64,000 nt of DNA from Paramacrobiotus metropolitanus (taxonomy: Eukaryota; Tardigrada; Eutardigrada; Parachela; Macrobiotidae), in contig NW_026570226.1 in NCBI RefSeq assembly GCF_019649055.1, positions 2,790,001 through 2,854,000 on the forward strand. The letters run 5' to 3'. Below, in pieces: positions 22,673 through 34,366 of the stretch (the first letter of the stretch is position 1; the number at the start of each line of letters is the position of its first letter). Below the pieces are notes generated by a model, which searched no databases, was not told where the DNA came from, and was given only the letters and a program-made list of their open reading frames with translations. Both the position numbers and the translations under genes were made by a program.

Positions 22673-24088
22673 TTAAAATCGTGGGTGGCCGTTAATCGCG
22701 GGTGCATGGAGGACGCGGAAGAAGTCTTCCTGCAGCTCTTTCCACAGATCGGTTATTTTCAGCCCCTAAACGCAAGAACAAACTAACTGATGTACATAAA
22801 AACCGGTAATAGATGGCTTGTAGCGTACCGTTCGCTGCGGTTGGCTCGCCATGGCGCTGACAAAGACAAAATGGACGATGTGTGGCATCGGTGCCATCCA
22901 AAACTCCACCACCGCTGTCGTATCTTTAAACACCACAAGGAACGACCGTGCCATGTATGTGACAACGATGAGGAAGTCCATAAGCAACCAAGCGGATATC
23001 ACCGGAGAAAATATTTCACTAATGCGCTGGAATAGCGTGGACAGCGCTTTCTCCTGCTCATGACAGCGCTGGATCTTTGCGAGCTGACTGCGTAACTGTG
23101 CAGCGTCCGCTGTCGCCATAAAAAAACCTAAGAAAAAGCACAAAAAACATACCAAAAAAGCGTAAAAAAGAAGCATACCCGTAACAACCGTCGCTTGAAG
23201 TTGCTGAAGATCGTGGACGAGCGGCCTGAAGCCTGATGATATGAAGAGAAGGACAATACCCGCGAAAAACCCCGCGGTAATCGCCGACATGAAATCGACT
23301 AGGCTGATCAAGACGATGGATTTGTACGCCAACAGTTTCTCATTGACGTCCCAGACCAAGAATCTGCGCGTATTACCGTTATCCGGCAGGTTGTTAGCGA
23401 GCAACAGGGAAGCATATGTCTTATACGCCGTAATCGATACCATTATTCCAAGGAACAGAAAGGTCACCATCACCAAAAACAGTGGTGTCCGGCATTGACG
23501 GCCCCCACGCAGAGAACGCACTAAGGTCAGCATGGATGGTCCTTTCAGCGCAAAAAGCACAACGTCTGCTAAGCCTCGCACGCAGTAGAATATAAACGTT
23601 AAATTAGCGAGAAACAGGATGATGTCGGGAATCCGGGCGTTGGCTACTTGTTTGTGGGCGAGTGGTTCATGTATCAGGCTCTGCACGCCGAAAATCAGAC
23701 ACACGATGAGAAAGGTCACGACACACTTGCGCAACACCGGACAGTGAAGGTCAAATTGATCTTTTCCGGAAATTGGTCGGACTAAGCTGGTGGTGAGTGG
23801 GTTGTATAGAAGAAAGCGCAACCTGGCATCGAGGAACTGTTGACCTGTCCAATGGCTGTTGATGCTCCGGATGAACCCCTTCAGCGAAACCCATGGCGGT
23901 GTGTCCAGTTCTTCATCAGAGTCAGACAAAGCCGTCTGCTGTTCACTGCGTGGATCTCGAGGGGCGCCATCATCCGCAGCAGCCACTCGCTCCTCCATTT
24001 TGTCGCGGGAGGACCCGGAAAGGTCGCCGCTACCATCATCCGGGGGGTGGGACGTTGAATGCTTCGAGACGGGTTCTACGCCAGCCAT
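22673..24088 (-). CDS. Gustatory-receptor-like 7TM protein (450 aa)
   Basis: Exon 1 24088-22829 (420 codons), intron 22828-22766, exon 2 22765-22673; both junctions are phase 0. The N-terminus is polar and acidic. Hydrophobic segments follow near residues 120, 155, 200, 260, 310, 365 and 395. The stretch QEKALSTLFQRISEIFSPVI leading into a membrane segment and ...TYMARSFLVVF matches the layout of the 7tm_7 gustatory receptor superfamily (cytosolic N-terminus, long loop before TM6). The usual TY.....Q ending in TM7 is not visible, so I call it GR-like. Likely a chemosensory membrane protein. It has only one intron, unlike its neighbours. Confidence 0.55.
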
Positions 24089-26900
24089 AGCTTCGCAAAA
24101 CGATTCAACGTAATGGCGTAATTATGATTAAATTACAATTGCCGTTATAAATCCGCTTGTTCCGTGGTCCGCACACCACACGTTGAACTGGTTTGACTAA
24201 CAAAGTTCCTAACGGGGAATCCAGCAACCAAAGACGTCCAGTAGTATAGCCAGCTCAGAGAGACGCGGTTGTCAATCTTTTGCTATCGCACTGATGAAAA
24301 AGCGGTATGGTGTCACCTTATCCGTGTTACATCATCATAGATCACTCCGATGTTCGTAGCGCGAACTGTGTTGACACATTACTCGCTGGTAAATCCCACT
24401 TCGAAGCAATGTGTGTTCAGAAATGACAAACATTAATCCATCGGCCGCCGCGTTTTTCTATCATGGTCTGCACCAATGTCTGTCGGCCTTACCGCGACAA
24501 GCTCAAAAAGGAACGGGATGCCTGAAATGGGACGCGACATGCACTCTGGTGTGTTTAATCAGCGGCTTCTCCCGTTGCGGGCTTTTATTGACAGTGCGCC
24601 GGTGTACTCTGTTGATCTAGTCGTCCTCATTCCAGTGTGAAGGCCGAAGCAACACCTGACCAGACTAAAGCCGATAAAGGGAGGGGATACAGCTTCATTT
24701 GGGGACGATGCGTTTTTGCTCCTGTCGGCTTTCAAACATTTGGAGCGGGGGCGCATCAGCCAAAAGGCTCATTAAGCCGGCAATGCCCGAGGTATCAAGG
24801 ACTGTTTTGCCGAAGTTGAAATTCGTATAATAGAATAACAATAATAAGATGAGCTTAAACTATTTTTTTCGAAATGTTTGCTGCAGTAGTTTAAAATCTG
24901 AAGGGTAGGTGGAAACTTCACCGCTTGGGCATTGACGGTATACAATGCGTACGGTGTGGGCAAAGCGGGTTGCCGGTGCGACACCCCCAAATTCCGTTGT
25001 ACACAATGTCGTGGCCATTTGATTTAATTGAATTAATCTGGTTTTGGTAGCTGTTTACAATAGTTAGTTTACGCAGATCAATTCAACATGAAGATTCATG
25101 GGTGAATTTATAATAAAAAATGTGTGCTTTCCGGTCAATGCAACAGGGTCATGATGGGTTACGCCAACCTACATATGCAACTTAAGCCGCAAGATGCAGC
25201 CGTGTTTTAGTAAGCGTATAACGGACTGTGTATAACCGACTAAAAACGTTCAGCGTGAATTCTAGCCAACCAATGTTTTCTTAAATTTGTTGATGTCTGA
25301 CGGTGTTTTCGGCATATAATCGTACTCGCAACAGTAGGGTTGAACCAAAAATTACGAAACGGACTGTAAACTTTACTGGTGCGATGCCGCTTGATTTCAG
25401 CATCGACGGCTCTGAAACTCCGCTTCTTTGTAGAACCGAAATGTGTAATGTCTTTAACGAACGGCATAATCTTTTTATTATGTCCGCTCGGGACAGCAGC
25501 AAACAACCAGCTAAAGTGCATTCATAGCAACAACATTTACTTTGCAACTTCCGTTGCTGTATCCATAACATCTGGACATTCACGAGATTCTACAATACGC
25601 TACAAAATGAAGTGCATTATGATCGGAAACAAGAACGTTAATAGCGAAACCAATAAATTTGTTCTACCTCGAAAACGTCCCAGTTTTCAAATCTACAGTC
25701 CAATGATAACAAGCCTATTAGCTAACACGGGGTAGCCGCGATGCTCTGGTTGTTTATCTACCGGTACAATGCTTATCAATCTGAACAAAGCATCCTTTCG
25801 CCTTTCGCACTTTTACGACTTTAACTTCCACATACGTGTAATGAAAGGGTAGCGCCTTATCAGCACAACGAGAAATTAGCAGTGACTGTTAGGTCGTTAA
25901 AATCTTTAACTTAGAAAAGCATTTTTGCTGATTCAGTAATGAGGTAAATGTGGACAAACGTATTTCTTGATTGAAGTCCTCTCCATTTTTGTATAAAATG
26001 ACACACAAAAGGGTTTTATGGCAAATGTCTTTGCTTCTTGTCAGTAGTACTACCCGTAAGTACTCTTTACTTCAATTATTAACTGTTGCCGCAAGGTGCA
26101 GTTAATTTTATTCTATTCCGCAATAGTTGCTTTCCGTTATTTGTAGGTGTTGTAAGGAAAATGCCGTAGTTATGGCAAGCAGAACATGGCATAACGCGAA
26201 TTATACCGCACTATTGTTTAACTCTGGGAAGTCTGCACTTTCATGTACGCGAAATAAGAACATTTCTAACTATTATCTCATGGGCGTTTTTGCAGGTTAT
26301 AAAATACTGCGCACGTTTGGGTTACTTATAAGTTAATCGGAATTTGCATATACAGTATTGTCAGAGACCGCTCACTCGAGGCGGTAGACACCTCTCGTGG
26401 CTTGCTCTGTCGCCCGCACGCAGGTGGCCACGCCACTCGTGCCGCTCATATACTCTGATTACTCAGCGTATACTTTGTCTACGCTGGCCAATCAGCGCAT
26501 TCGCTATGCACTTTTGGAGGTGTGGCCCAGCCTACGAGCGATGGCCCATGCTTTGCGGTATCAGCTGTTACGCAGCTGCAGCACGCCGCGGCATTATCAC
26601 GTTTTCACCGAGCTCGCTAGCAGCCACTTTTTTCCACAGCTTTTCCGCATTGGTTTTTCTGTTGGTTTTTGGTTGCTTTATTGCTTACACAATAAAGGAG
26701 ATCGCTCCCATTTTCCCTGCTTCTGTGTCATATCTGACAGTATGCTATATGTTAGATCACATATCGTAATTTGCACATATCGTAATTCGCACGTAAAGTA
26801 TACAGTATGTTATGAACTATGCACCGGCTCCGTCCAGCCTTAGCTGTATTGCTTTGTGAAGCGTTACCAGAGCCTGATTTCAATTGGATTTATAGTAGAA
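24089..26900. other. Intergenic stretch
   Basis: Several overlapping open frames in different phases but none with recognisable domains. A GC-rich patch at about 26370-26640 contains a CCAAT box context (GGCCAATCAGCGC); it may include the promoter and the missing first exon of gene C. Confidence 0.35.
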
Positions 26901-26914
26901 ATGTCATTTTGCAG

Positions 26915-28273
26915 AAATAAATTGCAGTCCTTTGACCATTTCGCAACCAAAACAAGCAGCTCAAGCCAGCAGTGACTGCGATTATCCGTTTCCGGCATAT
27001 TGTTATACATGGAATTCTCTGCCATCCGACAATGCGCTGAGCTGTGATCTGGACAGCGTCCAGCAGACCAGCCCCAACGCAATTCTGGATCCTTGTCCTG
27101 GTTGGTTCCGGGCGCATTCGCTGTATCCGTACCAGTTCCAGATCCTTCCAAACGAAATGGCTTCCGATTCGGGAGAAAAGATATACGCCCAATTTGCACA
27201 GTCTAAATGCTACGTCAAAGCAGCTCCCAATTCTGCATACCCAGACAGGAAATCAGCCATCTTGCGATCGGCCGTATTTCGACCGAATGGATGCGTGAAA
27301 CTGCAGACCTCGTTCTGGTACCGGATGTCTGCTGCGCCGATTCTCACGGGTGACCGCGATAAAGATTACTTTCTGGAGTTGGTTATGCATCATTCGGCAG
27401 ATAATTCGCCGGGCTTCATCCCGACCTGGCAGATTTGGGGCAGCACCAGCGATTACGCAGACTTTCCTGGTCCCAACGTGTGGAACAGGGTCCAAACGGA
27501 ATATGCTGCGGATGATCAGTTTACCTTGAATTTCTACGCTCACCACGGTGATACCTGCAACACGACATCCATCGATCTGGACGGCATTGACACTAAAACT
27601 GCCGGTAAGTTGAGCGTAACGCAGCGCTGCATAATTGAGATCGTGCTTCATCGATCATTGACCTGTGTCGTAGGGTGACTAGTGAGTGCCTAATTAGAAT
27701 CGTATTCTCTTTTCAGTAGTGGTACTGGTAATTGGACAGTTTGGACCTGTTGACTGCCGACCTTCACCAACCTCTTCGTCATCGGCTACGTCCACATCCA
27801 CCACCACTCCCGAATCGGTACTGACAACAACTCCAGAAGTACACACCCACGAACCCGATACGACTTCGGCCCTACCACCATCCACCACAATAACTCCGGC
27901 ATCGGAGCAATGCGAAGTCGGCCCGGCGGTTATCGCCCGCTGCAGCAACGGCAAGGTCAGCATGCCCTCACTGCAACCGGACCTCAGCGACGCCAACACC
28001 GCCGTCTTTGCTGGTGATAATTCGTACCTGTGTCGAACACATCTGCGCAGCTTGCAGATGTGGTTGTTGGAAAAAGCCACCAAACAATTATCACCACACA
28101 AGCCGGTTGAAGTTACCTGTAGAAGAGGCGTACTGGAGTTTTCGCAGTCGGATCCGGATACGGCGGACGCTATGGTGTTACAATTTCGAGCGGTGTCCGT
28201 GGACATGAAATGCCGGATCATCTTCGCCGACTTTTTGGCGCAATTAATATCTGTTAGCGCGAGCTTTTATTGA
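26915..28273 (+). CDS. Gene C: secreted MAM-like plus CTD protein (first exon unresolved)
   Basis: Two clear exons, 26915-27604 and 27717-28273, joined in phase 1. Exon starts INCSPLTISQPKQ, aligned with the residues just after the signal-peptide exon in genes A and B. The MAM-like module (CYTWNSLPS, SCDLDSVQQTSPNA, WFRAHSLYPYQFQIL, FWYRMS, TWQIWGST, TLNFYAHHGDTC) is very close to gene B module 1. The second exon has a Ser/Thr-rich linker (repeats of STSTTTPES type) and the CTD (CEVGPAVIARC, SYLCRTHL, TCRRGVLEFSQSDPDTA, KCRIIFADFLAQL). A start exon ending in phase 1 should lie upstream; I could not choose one safely (a candidate ATG near 26819 gives a stop at the junction). Confidence 0.72.
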
Positions 28274-28568
28274 AAATTGTTGTGGTGGCAGTTGGCGAGA
28301 ATAGTATCGTTAGCATCGCTGTTACCCTTTTTACGTTTACCATAAAAATCGCTAAAATTTGGAATAAACTTCCTACAGTTATGGAATGTGACTAGAATTT
28401 TCGATTGTTATCGATTTTTTCGGTTTTTAGCTTTTTGCCTTTTGATGATTACATTTTTGTATTTCGAAGCCATCTTGTAATAGACTTTTCATACATATGC
28501 GAGATGATTACTTATTTGAAAAAAGCTGCCCACTGTTGTCTCCTTCGAATCAAAGTCAAACGAAGTAC
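28274..28568. other. Intergenic between genes C and D
   Basis: AT-rich; no feature supported. Confidence 0.35.
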
Positions 28569-30179
28569 ATGGCCACTCTGGTTTTATTGTTTGCCGGTTT
28601 TCTGTGTACCATACACGCGCTCGAAACCCCTTTTGCCGGCAGCGGAAAATAAATCCAGCGGTTGCCCGATAATGCCGTACCATTCGTTAACTTATACCAT
28701 AGACAGACAGGATCGTGCAGTCACTGCAATGGCCACGCGCTGTAGTTGTCGATGATGTGATTCGTTTGTTGGTTGTTATTTGTAGTGATATTAACAAGAA
28801 CAGGACAGGTGATTTGCATTGTGGTTACGGCTTTATATACTCTGTAGTTCGGCAAGTGTCTGATAAGGCAGTATTCATGCTGACATTCATGCTGCATTTA
28901 TGTTCGACATCTTTGCATACCGGTAGATCTGTGCTAATGCGGCCTTAATACTATTTGCCTTCGAATGACAGGACTGCGGCATTAAGATAATTGGACGTTG
29001 TTTTGCTAGTCAACGGAACTGCCAAAGAAGCTGCCATGCAGCAGTTTATAGCGCCTTTCTTCATCGTTGCGGATGAGTCTGTTCCGGTAACTGTATTGAC
29101 TAATGGTGCGAATTGCGATGCTTTAGCTCCTCGACGCAGTTTGGTAATCGTGTGTCGTAAATTTTAGTGTCGCTTTTCTGTGCTCATGCAGCTGTAATTC
29201 TATCCAGAGACGCTGCTTCCTTTAATTTACTTAATAGCGTTGGAAAGACGGTAGCGGAGAAGGCGGCATGCGCACAGACATATGTGGACCAGACGTCCGG
29301 CTTTTTGGCGACCATTGCCTCTTGCGATATGGGAACGATTCTCCAGTCGGATTTTTCTGGCATGGCCATTAAAGGATGCTTGCTCTAATCCGTCAACAAA
29401 TCAGTATTGGCAGCGCAGCGACGGAAATTACCAGTTTGACTTAATGGACACAGGTTTCGATGCCGACAACGAAGTCGGTACGTAGTCGACGTGAAATTAT
29501 CTGTAAATGCTCGATGTACTAATATGCAGGAGGACTTCCCAAAGCTCTGCTAACAGAACGTTAAAATCACAAACCGGTTGTTGCCTCATTTGAAGATTTG
29601 TTCAATAATTTAAGAGGAAGCCTGTGAGTACGGTGAAAATGGTTCTCGTATATATTTTCAGGTGGTATAATTGCTCTGTCACGTTGCTCCACAAGAACTC
29701 TATGGGCGGCACCCGGCTCAGGCGCAGCGGTGGCTGTTCTTCGACGACCCTTTATCATGCGAAGTTCCTATGCTGTTTTCCGTGTAACGTTTTGGTTTCG
29801 GCTTTCAGATTATCCCACAATCGGATCCAGTGAACGGGAAGATTTTGTTCTCAAGGTTTTCGTGCGCGGTACCAATGAATGGTCTCCAGATGCGGCGATT
29901 TGGGGCACAGCAGACGACTACAGCGGCGTTCAGCCTGATCAGTGGCACTTTGGCCAAGCGGTTTTTAGCCGCGATAGCTACAAGGAATTCTCCGTCAACA
30001 TTTTAGCAAACCACAACGATTACTGTCAGGCCAACGTGAAGACCATTGCTCTGGACGCCATCCAAACACAAGAAGGTGAGATTTACGACGCGTATTGTAG
30101 CACCGAACTATTTGGTGACTATTGAGCGCCTTGCGAAAGCAGTATTCTTATCTTTACAGAGGTAAGCGCACCTAATTGA
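28569..30179 (+). pseudogene. Gene D: MAM-like protein, frameshifted and truncated
   Basis: Likely exons 28569-28605 (signal peptide MATLVLLFAGFL, phase 1), 29192-29477, 29662-30075 and 30160-30179. The MAM-like module is recognisable (SCDMGTILQSDFSG; YQFDLMDTG; ALSRCS; VTFWFRLSDYP; IWGTADDYSG; VKTIALDAIQ). A tandem TGCT duplication (29377-29384) shifts the frame inside the first MAM half, and the exon after the module reads EVSAPN then TGA, where gene B continues into its linker. A decayed CTD follows at about 30600-30930. The first intron (586 bases) is long for this locus, so exon 1 is tentative. I read this as a recently broken paralogue, unless the frameshift is an assembly error. Confidence 0.6.
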
Positions 30180-30599
30180 CCAGGTATGGGTGCTCCACCT
30201 GTCCACCACAATTTCGACGTTTGCCTTATTAAATGCAGTCACGGCACCAGGCAAGACTCCGGCCCCACTGCAGTGCACCACAGTGACCACACTAAACGTT
30301 GGTTTCGTGTTTTCTAAACGGCACACCTGTTTTGAACAACTTAACGTGATTGTTAAACTTTATAGGAAGCTCTTCTGTTTTTGTTCTTCTTTCTAACGTT
30401 TTCTTGCGTTATGTACGGGACGATCAACGTAATAAATTGGGTTTCCGTTCTCCCCTCAAAATGATTCGGGGATTTCTCGATTCTGCTAATCGTAATCGTG
30501 ATCTACGTTTGTGACCTTGCATCCTTTCGCAAACCTACATCGCAAGAATCTCCTTCAACGATAAGAAAGTCAAAATCGCGATGATCTAGCAGCGTCGTT

Positions 30600-30930
30600 T
30601 TAAATATTAACTGAGCCAACGAAGCAACGCAAAGCTGGTTTAGTGGTAGTTCTGCTGGCCGATTTAACGACGTGGTCACCATTCCATTGCTGCAGATTGA
30701 CCTTAGTGATGCCTGTGCCACGTGTTTGCTGGCTAATATTTTTATGTAGACCGCACACTCCTGAGCAGCTAGTGCACGAGGTTTTTTGAAAACGTCCACA
30801 AGACGGCTATCACCAAGTCGTGTCGGTCCAAGTCGCCATGGCGTACTGGGGTTCACGCCGTCAAATTCTGATACGATGCACTCTATTGGTGTAAAATTTG
30901 GAGCGACGTATCTCGTAAGAGGCATATATT
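30600..30930 (+). pseudogene. Decayed CTD of gene D
   Basis: One frame reads VTIPLLQIDLSDA, matching VTMPAVHPDLSEA of the CTD, then an in-frame TAG and TGA where LCRTHL should be, and later LGFTPSNSDT, matching LQFSASDPDT. Cysteines are mostly lost. This is the degraded C-terminal module of gene D. Confidence 0.5.
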
Positions 30931-31466
30931 AGCGCAATTCGAGCCACGATGGCATACAACGACGTACTAATACCGGAGAAAACTGACAGTGGCAAGAGAT
31001 ATCACTCCATCGTTAAAATGTATTACGCTAGCATATGACGAGATATACCGTAAGCTACATTAATTTTATGATGGCGTAATTCAGTAGTCGCTTTTGCAAG
31101 CACGCTGCAGTCGCGCGTCTCACAGCACAATGCGTATTGTACGCTTTAAAGAATGAACCGAGACACGCCGCATTTGTTCAGAAGGTAGAGCAAATAATGG
31201 GAACTCGTTGTTCCGGGAATAATATCAAGTTTTATCATGGTGGCGATGATATGCACTGTTACGACATTTCAAACAGGGGATACGCACTGCTGCCCTGTTA
31301 TCTGGCGCTAAACTCTTATCATAAACTCGGAACCGAATGTGGCTTGCATTGCTCTTACGGATTCATTACGATCGGTACTCTGGTTTTCTGACAACAGACT
31401 AATTTTAATTTCTTGCGTTAGCGTGCTGTTTGTAGTATTTTGGCTCATTCTTTCCACCGTCAAAAC
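30931..31466. other. Intergenic between genes D and E
   Basis: No coding feature supported; probably promoter region of gene E. Confidence 0.35.
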
Positions 31467-33108
31467 ATGGTGGCTGTGATGTTTGTTCTACTGCCTACTG
31501 TCATTGCAACCGGTAAGTACATACATACAGTAATTGCGGTACACAGGTTCCATAATCTAAACTGATTTGGGCGCCTTCTTGAGCAACGATGTCGTTACTG
31601 CCTATTATCAATTCCAGTGTTGGCTTCGTTCGTCAAGGCAGCCGTAACTCTCACTGACGCTCCTGGGTCATCGAAGCTATTCCAAGAAAGGGCAGATAAT
31701 GTGACACTAGGGCCGACATGTTCCGTTCCATCGTCGTTAGATGGTTATTCTTGGGTGATCAAGGCATCCTGCGATATGGGGATATCTTCCCAGGCCGGTA
31801 TATCTGGTGCGAGTATTCTGGCATGATCCCACCCGCCCACACATATGTGGTACCGCGGCTACAGGACGTTTCCATACCAGTTCGATATACTGGATGAGGG
31901 CCTGGGCGTCAACGGCTCCTACACCGACACGGGTAATGATACCGTTCTCTTGCATGCGTCCGCACGACGCACGCGAAAATACGCAACTGCAAACTGCGGT
32001 GTTGATTTGCGTCCCCAGACCGGTATAATGGGAATTTGTGTGACATGTGCCGTTTTTCTTATGTTTACATTTCTCCCAAATTAATAACGATATTTCGGCA
32101 TCTGCTTAGCCTTGACAAGTTTATTGGGCAATAATCAAAAAGCAACAAAGGAATTTAGCAGCGTTCCACTATCTAAAGATAGTGCCTACCTACAGTATAT
32201 CGACATTCCGGTTATTTCTAGGGAACATGGTGGCTCTATCGTGGTGCACCAGGAGAACTTTTGGTTTGCTACCCGACAACGACGGCGCAGTCGCCATGCT
32301 TCGCAGTTCGTACTCCCGCCGTAGTCACCTTTTCGTGTTCCGTATATCGTGTCTCGTTCTGGTATCGGTTTTCTGATCATCCCGTGTTGGATTATCTCGA
32401 TCACCAGAACGCATTCCACTTGCACGTTTCCATTGACGATTACGTGAATCCGCTCGGTTCACCAATTTGGGGCACGAAAAAAGACCATGCCGGTGTTATT
32501 CCGCACCAGTGGTACTTTGTCCAGGTACCAGTTGCACGCGACAAAGGCCAACAGTTAACCGTCAACTTTTACGCATACCACAATGACCACTGCCTGAGAA
32601 ACGTTAAAAGTATCGCTGTGGATCTGATTACCATCGAATGGCATGGCGAGCGATAAAACCTGGAGTCTCTGGCAACTGGCAAACGATAAAATCTGGCAGA
32701 TGCCGCAGAAAATGTGGCAAACTTAATAAGCGGGCGTAAAGTATTCGGTAAACTGTATAATTATGAAGGATTTTGCCAGTATCATATGAATTTAACTACA
32801 CGCTGGCATTTTTCATATAAAGTGTTAACATCACTGGCTTGTCGCTCTAACATATGGCTGAGCCGTTGCACAGATCCACGTAAGGCAGACAGTTTTTACG
32901 CGTCAGCCAACGACGTTGGCTTACGGCGCCTTACGTCGCGAACGGACGTCAATCAACCCGTAACGCCAACTTCTACCCGAACGTCGAACTGGACGTAACT
33001 TGTTTTGTGAAATCTAAAATTCGCTACTGAACTAGGACGGTACAGCACCGATTAAGCTCACCGGGTCATTGCCAGGCTACCATCACGGTAGACGCTGCAG
33101 CTGGCCAT

Positions 33109-33157
33109 GGACAGTATATAACGGGTACGCGCGTCCTGTACCCGTTATTTACTGTCC
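33109..33157. repeat. 20-bp stem hairpin
   Basis: 33109-33128 pairs with 33138-33157 over 20 bp with one mismatch (GGACAGTATATAACGGGTAC), loop GCGCGTCCT. Lies inside the inverted-repeat element. Confidence 0.6.
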
Positions 33158-34329
33158 TTGAGCTGACACAACATTTGGGGCCTCCTTTTACTCGACTTTC
33201 GTTGCATTCCTTTTACATCCGGCAAAGATGCAACATAAGCAGATGAGCTTGGTGTGTCCACGAGATTAAGGGCTGTGTGCAGAACTGCAGATACATGGTG
33301 CAAAATTGGCGTACATAAAAGAACGCTTTTGCGCACCCCAAACCCTTTTTTCTCTTGTTTTAAGCCATTCTACAGTCGAAATAACTGTCAAATGATTGGT
33401 TTACACTGGCAATTTGTGCGTGCAACATCCAGTTGGAGGGGCAGTAATGATAAAAAACTTTCGGTATCCTAAGCGCACAGAGTCGTACAAAAGTTTCATT
33501 ATAGATTGATCGTTTTCAAAATTTGTCTGCAACTGCCCGTTACCGTAAAGACCACCGAGTCAGGTTTCCACCATTTCCTTCGAATTTTAAATATTGTTTT
33601 GTGTTAAATTTTATAAAAATTCGTGGAAACCATACTCGGCGTAAAAACGATCTTTATGGTAATAGGTGTTCTCGTCCAAGATTTGCAGATCGATTTACGG
33701 TATAATGAGACTTTTGGTTCATCTAAATGTTTAAGCTTTTGGAATTTTATTTCGCCCATTATCTGCCAAACTGGATGTTGCGCGCACGTACGTTCTTTAT
33801 GCCAATGATTGTAGTTAATCATTTGGCTATAAAAATGTCATAAAACAATGCCGAAAAGTGTTCTGAATTTGAGAAAGCGGAAGTTACCGTTCACGGTGCA
33901 TAAGTACGAATCTGGTTTCACGTACCGGCAATTAAACTTCCCGTAACAAAAAGACGGTAACAAAGCCGGCACTGAGCACCGATTTATATATCGGAAGTGA
34001 GCAGAACGACCTTTAGTTTATAGTTCCTAACAAACTTTAGTTTCGCAAAACGCAGAAGCTTTAGATCTAATTTAAACTTTAATTTAGGCGCTACTACATG
34101 TTGACTGTAATACATTCAGGATATTTCCGATAAGACATATCCATGTAAATGCCAGTAATAATTAAGGCAAGGAGAGCTGCAAACACAATGTAAGCTATGT
34201 ACTTACTCTTACTTAAGCAAATTTGCGTAATTAAAGTAGTGGAATATTGAGAACGCAGACACAGACTAACATGAATTCATTTTCACGCAACTGATTGTAA
34301 CATGAGCACAGTATAGCCTACTGCCCATC

Positions 34330-34366
34330 TGAATAATAATGCCCATCTGAATAATAATATTGGGTT
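34330..34366. repeat. Two tandem copies of an 18-bp unit
   Basis: GCCCATCTGAATAATAAT occurs twice in a row within AT-rich sequence of the inverted-repeat element. Confidence 0.6.

Noticed and set aside
25240-25735. Overlapping open frames on both strands
   Set aside because: Mutually incompatible, no splice context and no recognisable motif.
26344-26843. Two overlapping plus frames of over 140 codons
   Set aside because: Base composition is GC-rich, there is no domain and the frames overlap; they look like chance frames in a promoter-like region.
31824-31826. TGA at a cysteine position read as selenocysteine
   Set aside because: A second frameshift and a large insertion in the same gene make simple decay the better explanation; no SECIS was identified.
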